A DNA stretch of 64,000 bases, taken from the NCBI GenBank assembly GCA_009792885.1, contig WMCF01000017.1:16008072-16072071 (forward strand). The letters are read 5' to 3'. A model generated the notes under the pieces. That model saw only the letters and a list, made by a program, of their open reading frames with translations. It searched no databases and was not told the DNA's origin. The position numbers and the translations under genes were made by a program. Each line of letters begins with the position of its first letter. Within the stretch, counting starts at the first letter, position 1. This document shows, in pieces, positions 47,536 to 59,055 of this stretch. This DNA is from Eremophila alpestris peregrina. Lineage: Eukaryota > Chordata > Aves > Passeriformes > Alaudidae.

Positions 47536-49613
47536 GCATATGAGAAGACAATGAAGTTTTTAACTGCAAAAAAATATGCTATTTTAAAATTGAATATTTG
47601 TGTATTTTTAATGCTAGTATATATATGGAACAAACTACAGTTCTTTCATTTTCAGATAAATTCTATACTTCAAAAGTTACCACTAAATCTCTTTTCTAAG
47701 TGTGATTTAGAAAATTGTGAATTAGAAAAAGAAGATATTTTCACCCTTTTCTCTGCCCCAGAACTATGTGCAGTTTAAAAAATAAGAAAAAATTGGCCCC
47801 TTCAGCAAGTAGTTCCAGTCTGTCCCTGTCCTGTGGCTTTGTTGCCCACACTATCCTTTGTGCTTCCACTTTGAAGTAAGCAACCAAAACAGAAAAGTGA
47901 GAGTGTGAGCTCTGCTACTGGATCAGTTTCTGTTGGTATGGACATGGATCTGGAAATGGCAGAAAGCAAATCAAACACCTTGATGGTTTTAAAATACTAT
48001 TTTGATTTCTTAATTTTTTTTTTTTAAGCAAAGGCAAGCAACTGGAATTAGCACTCATTACCCAGTAGAGATGAAGAGAGGAAAGTGACATTACCTTGGT
48101 AAAACATTAAAATAAATAAATAAATTAAATAAACCCTTAAAAAAAAATGCAACTGCAGGAAAAAATATATTCTCTCACTATTTCACTTGATATTACATAG
48201 GTGTGATATGGGGAAAGGACAGCCAGAACACTCACTGCATTGATGGATTATAGCATTTCCAGAGAGAGACTGATTCCATATGCCCACATCACTACTGACA
48301 ACTTTCCAATTAAATTAGCACAGAAGCTTCCAAACCGTCTTTGGTCAGTGGCCCATTTCTGAAGCTCTCCAGGTTTTCCTTGTCTTTCAGATAGTCACAT
48401 AAGAAAATTTTCATTCTTTAGGTATAGAGTGCCATTGACTTAGAAGGTGAATTGGCTACAGGAACACAAGGTATACATCACTGATCTGTTTGCAAAGTTG
48501 GGGGCAACTGGCTGTACTTGTGTACTTTTCATCTACAGCTGACTGGTAAAGTCAACAACATTTTTTCTGCTCATTCTCACCTTTTACAAAAATATCTGTG
48601 GAAGGTAAGCTTTTCTTTCCACAGGAAACCTTTCCTGAAAAAGTCCGTAGAATCATAATAATTTTCCAGGGAGAAGAGCTGGGGCAGGGTACTACTACAA
48701 CATCTCTGACATGTGAAGCTGCTGGGAGCTAATTTTCCCCACTAAACGACCTTACATGGTTCAGTAACAATCTGCTGCAGGAATCACTGACATGGATGAT
48801 TGTTCCTTGACTTTTAACCTCCAGGTAATAGAGATTAAGTGCCACTTGGATGGAGACAATATTTTCTAACACTGAGTTTCTAATAACTACACTATTCTAC
48901 AACACATACAAAAAATGGAATACAATAGGAAGATACTGATTCTTTTCTTCCTATGTTATAGGCTCCATTTGCCTCTGGGAGAAATTTATTCAAATACATT
49001 GTCCATTGAGTCTGCCAAGTTTTTCTGTTTTTCAAAGTAAGATCACTTGATACCCAGGAAGAAACACTGTTATTATGAAACCCCATTTAAATTTCACTCC
49101 AGAAATCTTAGTAAGGCTAGATAGTGAAATAATTCATAACCTTTCTTCCTTTAAGGAATGTGTAAAAACCATAGCTGCCAAGTTAGTCATTATATGCATT
49201 CTAAGTTGTGGGTGTTTATCAGCTAAGTAATAGCTTGTTTATACTTTATATGCTTCTTCTTAATTAAAGCATAAATTTTTTCCTTTGAAAATGGTTAATT
49301 TTTTCTCATTTTTATTAATGTACTATTTTCTGAAATCCTGGATAGTCTTTATTTTGTCACACAAAAGAGCTCAGAATTGCTGTCTTTACATGAGTTCTGT
49401 TGTCCCCAGTGCTTTAACAGAAGGTTTTTCTCTATGAGGGAAGAGTTAATTTGCTTTTCAGGGCGATCAGTCTCTTCCTCTCAGAAACAAAAGGTAGATA
49501 AATACTTCATCTCATCTTATGTGGGTTGAAATTTGTACACTCCATCCTGAACGGCTTTCCTCTACCACCCCAGAACAGCCTACAGGAACCAAGTCATTTA
49601 AGATCCATGATAT

Positions 49614-49980
49614 GTTTTTTTTTTTTTTACTTACACTTTATTGATCTCCTGTGCAATCTGCCAGACAGAGAGATCACTGCATAGTTCACCCTGTGGTGCA
49701 GTACATGCAGTGACACTGTGCAGGATGTTTTACGTGGGATGTGTTGTGCTGGGACATGTCACCAATAAAGGGACAGGGCCTGACAGCTGCTGTCCCTTAT
49801 ACAGTGAAAGTTCCACCTAAACCACCTCTGGCAGACAACCTCACCTGCACAGGAAATCATCCTCAGCTTTGAAAAGCCAACTGGAGATCCAAATGCATTA
49901 ATTTTCAAAGATATAGGTACACTTGTAAATGTCTTCTTTAAAACTTCCAGTAGCAATACCTAGAAGCCACTGTCTGCTGT
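49614..49980 (-). pseudogene. Possible 3' fragment of a polyadenylated retrocopy
   Basis: On the minus strand an AATAAA (about 49643-49638) is followed about ten bases on by an uninterrupted A run of about 15 (T run at 49615-49629 in plus orientation). Signal, spacing and tail are what a reverse-transcribed mRNA leaves behind. Upstream on the same strand (49700-49980) the sequence is less AT-rich than the surroundings. It includes a 65-codon frame (49956-49759) that I cannot assign to any gene. No target duplication was located at the far end, so extent is uncertain. A chance T run next to AATAAA is the main alternative. Confidence 0.3.
49769..49798. repeat. Short perfect inverted repeat
   Basis: Nine-base arms AAGGGACAG and CTGTCCCTT flank a 13-base spacer. 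It could fold as a small hairpin on either strand. It lies in the possible retrocopy. Confidence 0.6.
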
Positions 49981-52900
49981 AGGGAGCAGAAAAACATTTC
50001 CTGCTTAGTGAGCTGCTTGCTAGCTCTAATTAACATGGACTCATGTTAATTGTACCTGAGTTACAATTATCTGGACATTCAATAAACAGCACCAAAAAAA
50101 AAGCTGCTACTTCTTCATCAATCAATTTAGATGGGAAGCCTCAGTGAAAAAAATGACAAAAAATATTAATGAATAATGTCAGCTAGGTGGGATGAGCCTG
50201 TGAAACAACTACTTGATTCTGGCTGTGGCTCAGAGTAACAAAAATGTTCTTTCTCAGAAAGGAAGTTTAATCTCTTTTACCTACAGAAGTGGAAGAAAAA
50301 AGAATGTAACTATCAAAATTGAATATTTAGTAGTAGTGAATGTCTTCTAAAGGGTAGTCTCTAATTATAGGTTAATTTATGAAGTAGACACAAATCATAA
50401 GCAGTATAAGGTTTACTGAATTTATCCAAGTTCCTGCACTGGTGACTGATCAACTCAATCTTGCATTCAGGATAGAGGGATTTTATATGAAGTGTGAGTA
50501 TCAGTAATTACATTAATGTTTGACCTCACTTGTGTGTTGTCATCACATCTACAAATCTGTAGAGGAAGGATGAAACTTAAGGGGAAATCTAAGAATTATA
50601 AAGAAGGACCAAATGAAATCAAGAGCCATAAAAATGGATATAATATACTAAAAGAGGAGAAAAAATGCCTTTCCTCTTCTTTCTTTGTTGTTTTTAACAC
50701 ATTTACATATTGGGGGTTAGAAAAATTTAATGTTGATATTTAAAACCAAAATAGAAGTAATTACAGTACATTTCTGGGTCAGGCACTAAGGTGGTGAGGA
50801 CAAACATTTATGGTCAAATTGAAAAAAAAGTTCCAACAAGATGTCAGCAGATTAATTTAATTTGGAAGATGATTTCAGAGTTGGCAATACATGAGAGAGT
50901 TACATAATATTACTTAGTACTTTTTGTTTAACATATTCACTGTATCTTACTGGTAAAAGAACCCTTTTTTACAATTTTATCCTGACATCCATGGGTTTAT
51001 GTAGAGGAAAATAATATGAAAAGTTACCCCATTAACCTACATTGTAATGATTTGAGGTGGTCATGAGGTCATGAGGCTTGAGATGCAAGCTAAAATTTTC
51101 AGAAACATTTAAATGAAATTGAAACTGACTTCAAGGCCAACTGTCATTTTCAGAAATATCCTAGGTAATTAGCATGGGTTTTAAAAAGAAGTCAATGGGA
51201 GCTAAATGTCAAGTGCTTAAGTCTTACCTGCCAACAGGCCTTAAGTATTAAACTCATTTTTTAGCTTTGCCATTTCTCTCAAGCTTTTCCAGAAGACTAC
51301 TTTGAATATAAAGTTCCTACCCACGTATACACATCTTGATATTTTGACATATAAATACCAAATTGACTCTTTAAATCACATGTAGATGTTTGCTATAATT
51401 TACTCTATAATTCCCTATAAATAATACTCTATAAAACTATAATTTATTTTTTTCAGAAGGGGAAAACAGTGTTTAATAATGTTCAGCAAATTCACAGCAT
51501 AGGATTAAACTTATTCAAAAGAGAGGAAGGAAAGATCATTCTTATCAATGAGTATTGTAATCTTCAAGGAGCAGGATAGATGGTTTTAAGGTCAGAGAAG
51601 AGTGGAAATGACAAACAGATGTGTGAGCCATCACTTTAATTTTTTTAATTCTCTGATTAGTCTCTCTCAGAAGAAATGAAGAGGTCTTCTCTTCTGAAGA
51701 GAAGAAAAACATTCAGAATAAGCTCATTATCCTCTCTTTATATCTCCTTTCTCCCTCCCCCACCAATATACTACAATATGTCATTGACTTGAGAGCATAA
51801 AATTTACCCTTGACTTCTATATAATTTCTAATGATTTAAGTCCATATTCATTAATTTTTTTTGTACATGTGATATTTTCCCTAAATCCCAGCAGTAAAAA
51901 AGTTAATTGTTTTTCCTACATTTTCTTCTGTCATTTCACCTTTTCTTTCAGCTTCTAGGGACAACCTATTGTTTCAGTCCTGTAAATGGATAACCAATGT
52001 GTGCAAAAAAATCTTTAGAAAGCTAATATATCATGGAGAAATAAATGAAGCTGCTGTGTACTCCCTAGGGGATAACAGACTTCTCTTAGGTTTCATGGAA
52101 AATTATGATATCTACATTACTACAGTATCTCTTACTACAGTAAAGAAAGAATATTTTACTTTATCAAGTGGAGTGGTTAAATTAGGCTGGGTAGATTTTG
52201 TGTTGTCTATATAAGATTTAAACTTTTGCTTTAGAATTCCTATCCAAAAGACAAAGAACATTTAGATATCTACTGAGTATAGGAAATTATTTCCACCTTT
52301 ACTTAACTTTTGATATGTCTGGAGATGGAGGCTTATAAAGAGGACAAATTTCTGCCTTATGACTCAAATGAGGCAGGTATTAGATACCACAAACTATCTG
52401 ATAAAAACTACTTTTTCAAGATAGAAATGCATAGAATTTGTAAGTAATCTGACAATTCCAAATTGCTGCACATTTTCTATAAACAGTTAATATCAAGTGC
52501 ACATAGTGTCTTTAAAAAGGAACATGACTCATAGAAATATGGAAGCATGAGGATATGTTTGCATGTCGGTGCACTATGGAATTATAATTTCAAGAATGAT
52601 TACCTAATTTTGTTTTTCTGCTAATTTGTTCCTGCCTTTGGTTGCACAGTTCTCTCTAAATGGTTCCCTTACAATGCTGACAATTAGTCAGAGAGAGAGA
52701 AATCATTCTCCTCATTGTTTCTAATAGACATTGTGCAACTAATTTTCAGAACCAGCTAGTCAGTAGTCATTGATTTTCCTTCCATCTGTGCTGGAGAAAG
52801 AAATATTCCATGCCAGAGCCACAAGTTTCAGTTTGAATCCTTGTCTGGGATGAAGTCCCCAGAAGGGACTGGGGGTCAATCTGGACAAAGATCAAGTACT

Positions 52901-55632
52901 TCAAACCACAGCTGTTTTCCATGGCTTTTCTCACTTTGTTGATTTTCCAACATGGTCTTTTTCAGAAAAAAAAACAGTGTTAGTACAGCAGCTCATAAAA
53001 GGCTGTGATGCATGTTCTTTTCAGTAGGTCTGGTCTCTTTGAAGAGTCTTTGCAGGAAGGGAAAGAACAGACTTCAAATCAAGATGCAGCATGGATAAAT
53101 AGTGCCTCTTTCTGGCCCAGTATTCCTTTGTCAAAGGGAACTGTCAGAGACAACGCAAGTGCAACACCAGGAGGGTAAGATTCAATTCCAGATTACCCTC
53201 CAGCATGACAAGACTTTATATAGTTTCACTCAGAAGCAGGTATTCTAAGACAAAAGAAATTGGACTTCTCTGGTTAACCCCTTATTTCTTCCACAGAAGA
53301 GTTTGATTGTCCACCAGTGCTTTAGGCTGGCTCATCAGTGTTTGCTGTATGGACAACCTCATCAATATCTTTTTATGATGAATTTAGAGGAGAGTACAGT
53401 TTTGTCAGCAATTGCTGCACTTACTTTAAAGGGGTTGATTTCATTATAATTTCTATTATTTATTAAATAATTAGAGAGTTCTGTTACCCACAGCATTGTT
53501 TGCAATGGTCTATCAGAGTTGTAACTGTGTCTAGAACAACTGGGAATGCATTTACCTTTTTTTGAGGCATCTTCTTTAAGAACTGTGCATTTTGTTATAA
53601 AATCCTTACTAAGCAGAAAACCTCACCCATTTGGAAAGAAATTTGAAAACTTGTTTTAATAATGAATGTATTGGTGGAGGATCTGTTACCCACCCACCCT
53701 TACTAATGTATAAATGTGAACAGTGATTTTTTTTGGAAAGGAGAAAAAATCTGATCCTTCATTGAATGCAAACCCAGAATGCTCTGCTTTATAGAAAAAA
53801 ACAGATAACCTTTATTATGCCTTTTCATGTTTAATTTCTCTTTATTGTTTATGGATCATAAAATATATTCCAAATAACTCTAATATGACAAGAAAAAATG
53901 TTCACAATGTTTCTACTTGAAACAAGCTGAAAGTGCAGGAAATCATCTTTGGAACACTCAAACTCTTTATTTCTGCAGCAAATGCCTGATTAAAACAGCC
54001 AATATTTTTACTTTCAACGTAAAAACCCTAAAACTGCTTTCTTTGTAAAACTGTCAACAGTTTCTTTAATTCTGTTGAAGACTTTAACCAACAATGAATT
54101 AATTGTCAAGACTCTGACAGATATTCTTTCCATGATAATATTTTACTGTAACACCATTTGAAACTGTTATGATTGGACAAAAAATATTGTTAAAACTGTT
54201 TGTTATGAAGTGTCATTGTAAGTGTACCTAAGAATGCATTGTCCATCTCATAATTTTTTTCATAAATCCATGCAATAATAACACATAAAATTTTTGTCTT
54301 TTAGTTTAGATTCATTCTAGTTAGTAAGGTAATCTTGATATTTTTCTAAGAAGAAAATTTTATTGAATACTAGTGAAATATTTAAAAAATGTTGCAAGAA
54401 AGTAAATATTTAAAAATTCAAATTAAATAATGAAACAATATGTTTAGAAATAACAGCATTAGGCATTCTGTTTTAAGTACCTGAACTCAAAAGCCAATTT
54501 TTTTTTTTTAATTGGTTCAAAATTGTTCAGAAGATAAATTTTTTCTCTGCATTTTAGTATGTTGAAAATGGGGATGGGAACAAATGTTCTGCTAAGCTTG
54601 AGAAAGTAAGGTAAATATTCAGCATGAAGACAAAAGCCAGGTTAAAGATTAATAGGATAAAATAATTTTCATGCAAGAAAAAGCTTAATAAAAAGTTCTA
54701 ACTTGTGCTGATTTACTGATATCTAAATATTTTTACAAAAAAATTAGCCAACTGCACACTGAAGAATTCTGTAATTAATGAATGAGAACTGACCACACTT
54801 GGTGAGTAGCTAGTCTGTTTAAAGGCTGTAAGGCTCTGAAGTCTCAGTTGCTTAACTTCATTTAAAAATAGCATGCAAAAGAATGAAAAGGTTTTGGTGT
54901 CTGAGATAAGCTTATTAGTATAGTGAAAGGAAATGTGAAGTAAGAACAGAAAAGATTTGTGGTGCTTTCCCTGAGCTATGACTTTTTTCAGAAGAAAATG
55001 GAATATAGAAAATAGAAAATAACACAGCCTCTAAAAGCATGAAAAATCTTAAAAGATGCTTTCAAGTAAGTTTAAGCTAAATCTAGTGAGGAACTTTTGT
55101 GACTAAAAATTGTGGAACTAAATGTCCTAGTATACATGAGTAACAAAGGAAAATAATGGAACATGGGAATTTTTAAGTAGTTAGACAGCTATGCAGATTT
55201 TAGATATGTGTGATTGAGGGTATATGTATTTAAGTTACACAGTAACAGTTGTTCACCTACTAAAGCTAAAAGTTTACTTGACTCAGTGTCCTACTTTTTT
55301 TTGCATAGATTTGAAAGTTAATGTAATGTTCACTATGGGTTTCCTGCCCATAACCATTATCTGTAATGTCCCTGTCATTTCAGCCATGTGCATAAAAATT
55401 CTTTGTCTGTAGAAACAGGAGTGTAAAAAAATCAGGATTCTGAATTTGTTTCTCTATGTTTGAAGAAATTAGATTTTATTTAAATTATGTTGCTCACCCA
55501 GCAGTAGGGAGTAGCAGAGCCTCTATACAACTGGATATGTGAAATTTGGTGTAGTATCACAAAAACCTAGCACTTCGTGTCCAAAAAGCAGTTCAGAGAA
55601 AGTCATGCAATACTAGAGGAAATTAGTAAGTC
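49981..55632. other. AT-rich unique DNA, no gene seen
   Basis: Only short frames, none recognised (for example 51969-52214, + strand, 81 codons). A cluster of 'ctataa' words lies at 51392-51445. A 9-base inverted repeat of TCTTCTCTT and AAGAGAAGA with a 3-base loop lies near 51686-51706. AT content is very high from 54.0 to 54.8 kb. Confidence 0.6.
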
Positions 55633-56120
55633 TGTGTCAAGCAAACTTCCCTGTCTGACCATTCTGGAGCTACTCTGGGCACCCACCACCCAAGATTGTC
55701 ACGGCTGGGACCAAAGCCCCTTCTCATGGGACTTTTCCAGGGAGCACTGCCTGCACACTCTGCTCCATGCAGTCATGCCAGGTTTCCTGAAACAGCAGCA
55801 CAACAATCTGAGTGGGTGCCTCCAAGGGACCTGGAACAAAGGAATCCCTGGGCTTTTACACCCTCACAGTCTCTGCACATGGTAGTTTGGGGTGTCCCAT
55901 CTAAGCCATCAGCTCCTGCTATGTCTCTGAGTTTCTGGTCCACCTGGACAGGCCACAGGTCCCACGCCCTCAACATCACACAAAGGGATGTTGAGACCTC
56001 TTGCCTGGAGGTCTCACCATTTCCCACTCCTGCTAAACCTGCAGCTCACTCTGCAGCTGCAGACCCAGCTACAAATACATTCCTCAACATCTCTAATATC
56101 TCTGCACCATCCCAAACCAA
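55633..56120 (+). mobile_element. Unclassified interspersed repeat X, copy 2 (uninterrupted)
   Basis: Starts 'tgtgtcaagcaaacttccct' and aligns in order with 30989-31124 and 31576-31975, without the LTR that splits the other copy. It is thus a paralogous empty site for that insertion. Frames on both strands (55577-55885, 55696-56133, 55773-56027 minus) arise because the repeat is GC-richer than its surroundings. The beginning with TG and the length near 0.5 kb would suit an LTR, but no target duplication or polyadenylation signal was found to prove it. Confidence 0.72.
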
Positions 56121-56309
56121 ATTGAATGTGTAAATAGGATTTCTGCTACTGGTTTGGATACAAAATTTAGGTACTGTTACACCCTGAACTGGTAAGAATT
56201 GAGGAAATGAAACAGGCTTTTGAAGGGTAGCTGGAAGAGGTTATACCTATTTAGTGTCAGAGTTGTTTGATTCACTAAGGAAATAATTTAAATGTCTCTT
56301 CAGCAGGCT

Positions 56310-57170
56310 CGAACTTTAGATTACTTTCCTGATGGGATACACCCAGGAATTCAGAGGAAGCTGAGAGATGTAATTTGCAAAGAAAATCTCAATTATCTTT
56401 GAAAGGTCATTGTGAATGGGAGAGGTTCCTGAGGACTTGAGGGAAGCAAATATCACTCCTGTCATCAGGAAGAACAGGAGGAAGATTCAAGAAACTAAAA
56501 GGCTTTCAGCATCACCTTGGTCACAAAAGGTGGAGAAAATAATTCTAGAAACCATTTTCAAACACAGGAAGGACAAGGTGATTGGGAATAGTCAGCAAAA
56601 GGAAAACCATTCTTTACCAACCTTGTTGATAGACATTTATAACGAGCTGAGTAGCTTGGTGAATGAGCTGGAATCTCTACTGGGGCCACTACTGTTTTAC
56701 TGTTGTTACTAATGACATGGATAATGGGACTGACGACGTTATCAGAATATTTCAGATTATATAAAACTGGAAGGAGTGGTTGGAACACCAAATATCCAAT
56801 ACTATAAATATTTATATTGGCTTTTAAATATCTTCAGGAGTGGAACAACCACAACCTCTCTGAGCAATGCATTTCAGTGTTTTGTATCTCTCACAAGAAA
56901 TAAAGGATCATTGCTGCACCTCATGGGTTGATACTTCAGGCAATACTGTTCTGGTCATGCTGACATTCATTAGGACCTCCACAGGTTGAAGAAATGGGCT
57001 GACAGGAACCTCAAAAAGTTTAACAAGGGGAAGAACAAATTTCTGCTCCCAGGAAGGAATAACTCCATACATCAGATGTGCTGGAGGCAGACTGGAAGTC
57101 AGCCTTGCAAAAAAGACCCTGAGGATCCTGCTGGACACCAAGTTAAATACAAGCTGTCATGAATGCCACG
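56310..57170 (+). pseudogene. CR1 ORF2 remnant: degraded reverse transcriptase
   Basis: PDGIHP at 56328-56345 opens the conserved reverse-transcriptase start. GEVPEDLREANITPVIRK follows in the 98-codon open frame 56416-56712, matching the family's GEVPEDWRKANVTPVFKK. Shortly after come remnants of the PGNYRPVSLT and QHGFTKGKSC blocks in worn form. The catalytic region that should read FADDTKL appears as DYIKLEGVVGTP near 56755-56790, so the aspartate pair is lost. Downstream, beyond a nested insertion, the thumb-region landmarks WADRNL-, FNKGKC- and KEANGLLS-like are seen (57000-57200), in shifted frames with stops. This enzyme would copy the element's RNA; here it is dead. Confidence 0.85.
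56815..56905 (-). mobile_element. Nested reversed CR1 3'-UTR fragment
   Basis: Within the plus-strand ORF2 remnant, 'tttaaatatcttcaggagtg' followed by 'cacaacctctctgagcaatg' and 'tttcagtgttttgtatctc' is the reverse complement of CR1 3'-UTR sequence. ORF2 similarity pauses here and resumes after about 56930. It is either a later CR1 insertion or a rearrangement. Boundaries are approximate. Confidence 0.6.
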
Positions 57171-58139
57171 CTAGGAAAGGAAGCCAACGGGCTCCTGAGC
57201 TGCCTTAGAAGCACTGCCAGCAGTGACCCTTCCCAAGGAAGGTGACCTTCCCCTGGGAACAGGCTGCCCAACATTTTGGAGTTTTTATCCTTGAAAATAT
57301 TAAACATCTAGTTGGAGAGCTCCCTGAGCAGCCTGCTGCAGCTGACCCTGTTTGAGCAGGATACTCAGAGTAGGTGATACCTGTAAGGACCTCCCCACCT
57401 CAGCTACTCTGAGTCTGTGGTCCTGGAATTCCTAACTACCAAGAGTTTCCTTTAAAAGCATAGATGGAGGGAAGTACAAAAAGGGACAGGATGAAGGTCA
57501 AAATGGGTCACCCTCTGTCCTTCATCTTAGAACTGTTTCATTGTACTAAAGGTATGCACACTAATAGACCATTGAAATAGTAAATAAAGGGAATTGGGAC
57601 AGTGCTGCTTGTCATCCAGTTAGAGGACCCATCAAGGACAGGAGTCACCGTGGTTTCACTCCTAGAAAAAAAGCTTGAAGACATATAATACTTAATTTTC
57701 TGTATATTTGCCCTGACACAATTTAATGGTATGAGTCAGAAATCTGATCATGACAATGTAGAATTCAACAGAGAGTACAAAATCAGGAAACAGTAAAGGA
57801 ACAACTTCTGAAGTACAGCGTGCAAAATGACTGTACAATATGTTTGCAAACTGATAGAAAAAACATATATAGGCTGCTTGTGTTTAAGGTTATACATAAT
57901 GTCATTGTTAGGCAGGAAACATAAGGAAACATTTGAATTTCTCTTTGGTATGGAATCCAAAGTTTTAAGAGGTGTAAAAATCTGTATACTCCCAAGAGCA
58001 CATTACAGTTATATTTAGAAATCTTTGTGTGCATTGTATGATCTCTGTTTCAAAGACAGCAAAATCCTGTATGTGGAACTAAGTACAGGATAATAAAGCA
58101 AAACCAGAATAGAGAAATATTTCCAGTAGCTAACACTAA

Positions 58140-58187
58140 ATCAATAGATAGAAAAAAATAGATAGAAATCAATAGATAGAAAAAAAT
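58140..58187. repeat. Short tandem repeat, 28-base unit
   Basis: A unit of 28 bases made of AATAGATAG and A-run words occurs once fully and once for 20 bases, with no mismatch. A small tandem array, possibly variable in copy number. Confidence 0.8.
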
Positions 58188-58934
58188 GCCAGGAGGGGAA
58201 ATGGCAAGCATGCATTTTCAATGTTTAAATTTACTACTTTCCCTCTTCATGGCAACTAATGTAGCTCATCTAGGCATTAATAGGTCTCAATAATCTTTCA
58301 GTTGCAATTAATTTTTATGCTACTTATCTGATTTATTCCCACCCTTCATTTTAACTCCTGGTTTATGTTTTAAAACTAATACATGTTAATAGCTAAAATT
58401 AGCACTTTTCCTCTGGCTTTTCTCTTCCTGTGTTATAGTTCTCCAATGCTATAGAAAAGAACGCATCTTGGTAATTTATATGTGCTTATAAACTAATCCT
58501 GGGAAAACTGTAATGTGTCAATGTTACTAACTCCTGCTATTAACAAAGGTTTTTGATAGAAAACTTCTCTTCACTGTTATGAAGAGAATGTGTGAATTTC
58601 AAAGACTTCCTGAGTCTGCTGGGGAATATCACATGGAGTAACTCAGCATCAGATTCAGAAAAGAAGGCCTTAATAAGCATCCCTACATGCGAGAGAATGG
58701 AAAGAAAAAGCTGAGAACAGTATTGCTGGACTTCTGAGAGAGTATCAGAAAACAATGCTTCTTTGTGTGATTATGTGGTCTGTTTTTTTCAGGAGTGTGG
58801 TCCAGGGAGATGGTTCAGCCTATTCAATTTCCTTAGATTCTTTTCTCTTATTATATTACCTGTGGACGAGACACTAGGACAGTAAGGGGGTTTTTGAATG
58901 CATTGATATTTTAATTTTTAGCATTATATTTTTC

Positions 58935-59055
58935 TCTGGGTTTTTTTGGTGGTTTTTTGTTGTTTGTTTAGTTTCTATTGGGGTGTTTTTGTCCTTTTTT
59001 GTTGTTTTTGGGAGGAGTTTTTGTTTGTTTCTTTTCTCTATTTCTCACTTTTGTT
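58935..59055. repeat. T/G-rich low-complexity tract
   Basis: Plus strand consists nearly only of T and G with long T runs, much like 17300-17445. The 60-codon Phe/Leu-rich frame across it is a translation of simple sequence. Confidence 0.8.

Larger units (their letters stand above)
44641..49610. other. AT-rich DNA, no gene; one motif-dense segment near 45.8 kb
   Basis: No gene supported. Purine-rich stretches with G runs lie near 45955 and 46070. The frames at 47440-47778 (+) and 45900-46145 (-) show no family signature. The segment 45776-45890 is described separately. Confidence 0.55.
56300..57435 (+). mobile_element. CR1 LINE, 5'-truncated (reverse-transcriptase part and 3' UTR)
   Basis: Plus-strand CR1 that enters in ORF2 at the start of the reverse transcriptase and ends in the 3' UTR. 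The 3' part shows 'gggaacaggctgcccaacat', 'gtttttatccttgaaaatat', 'ctccctgagcagcctgctgc' and a decayed terminus near 57400-57435. Its ORF2 remnant is given separately. It carries a nested reversed CR1 fragment at about 56815-56905. Confidence 0.9.
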
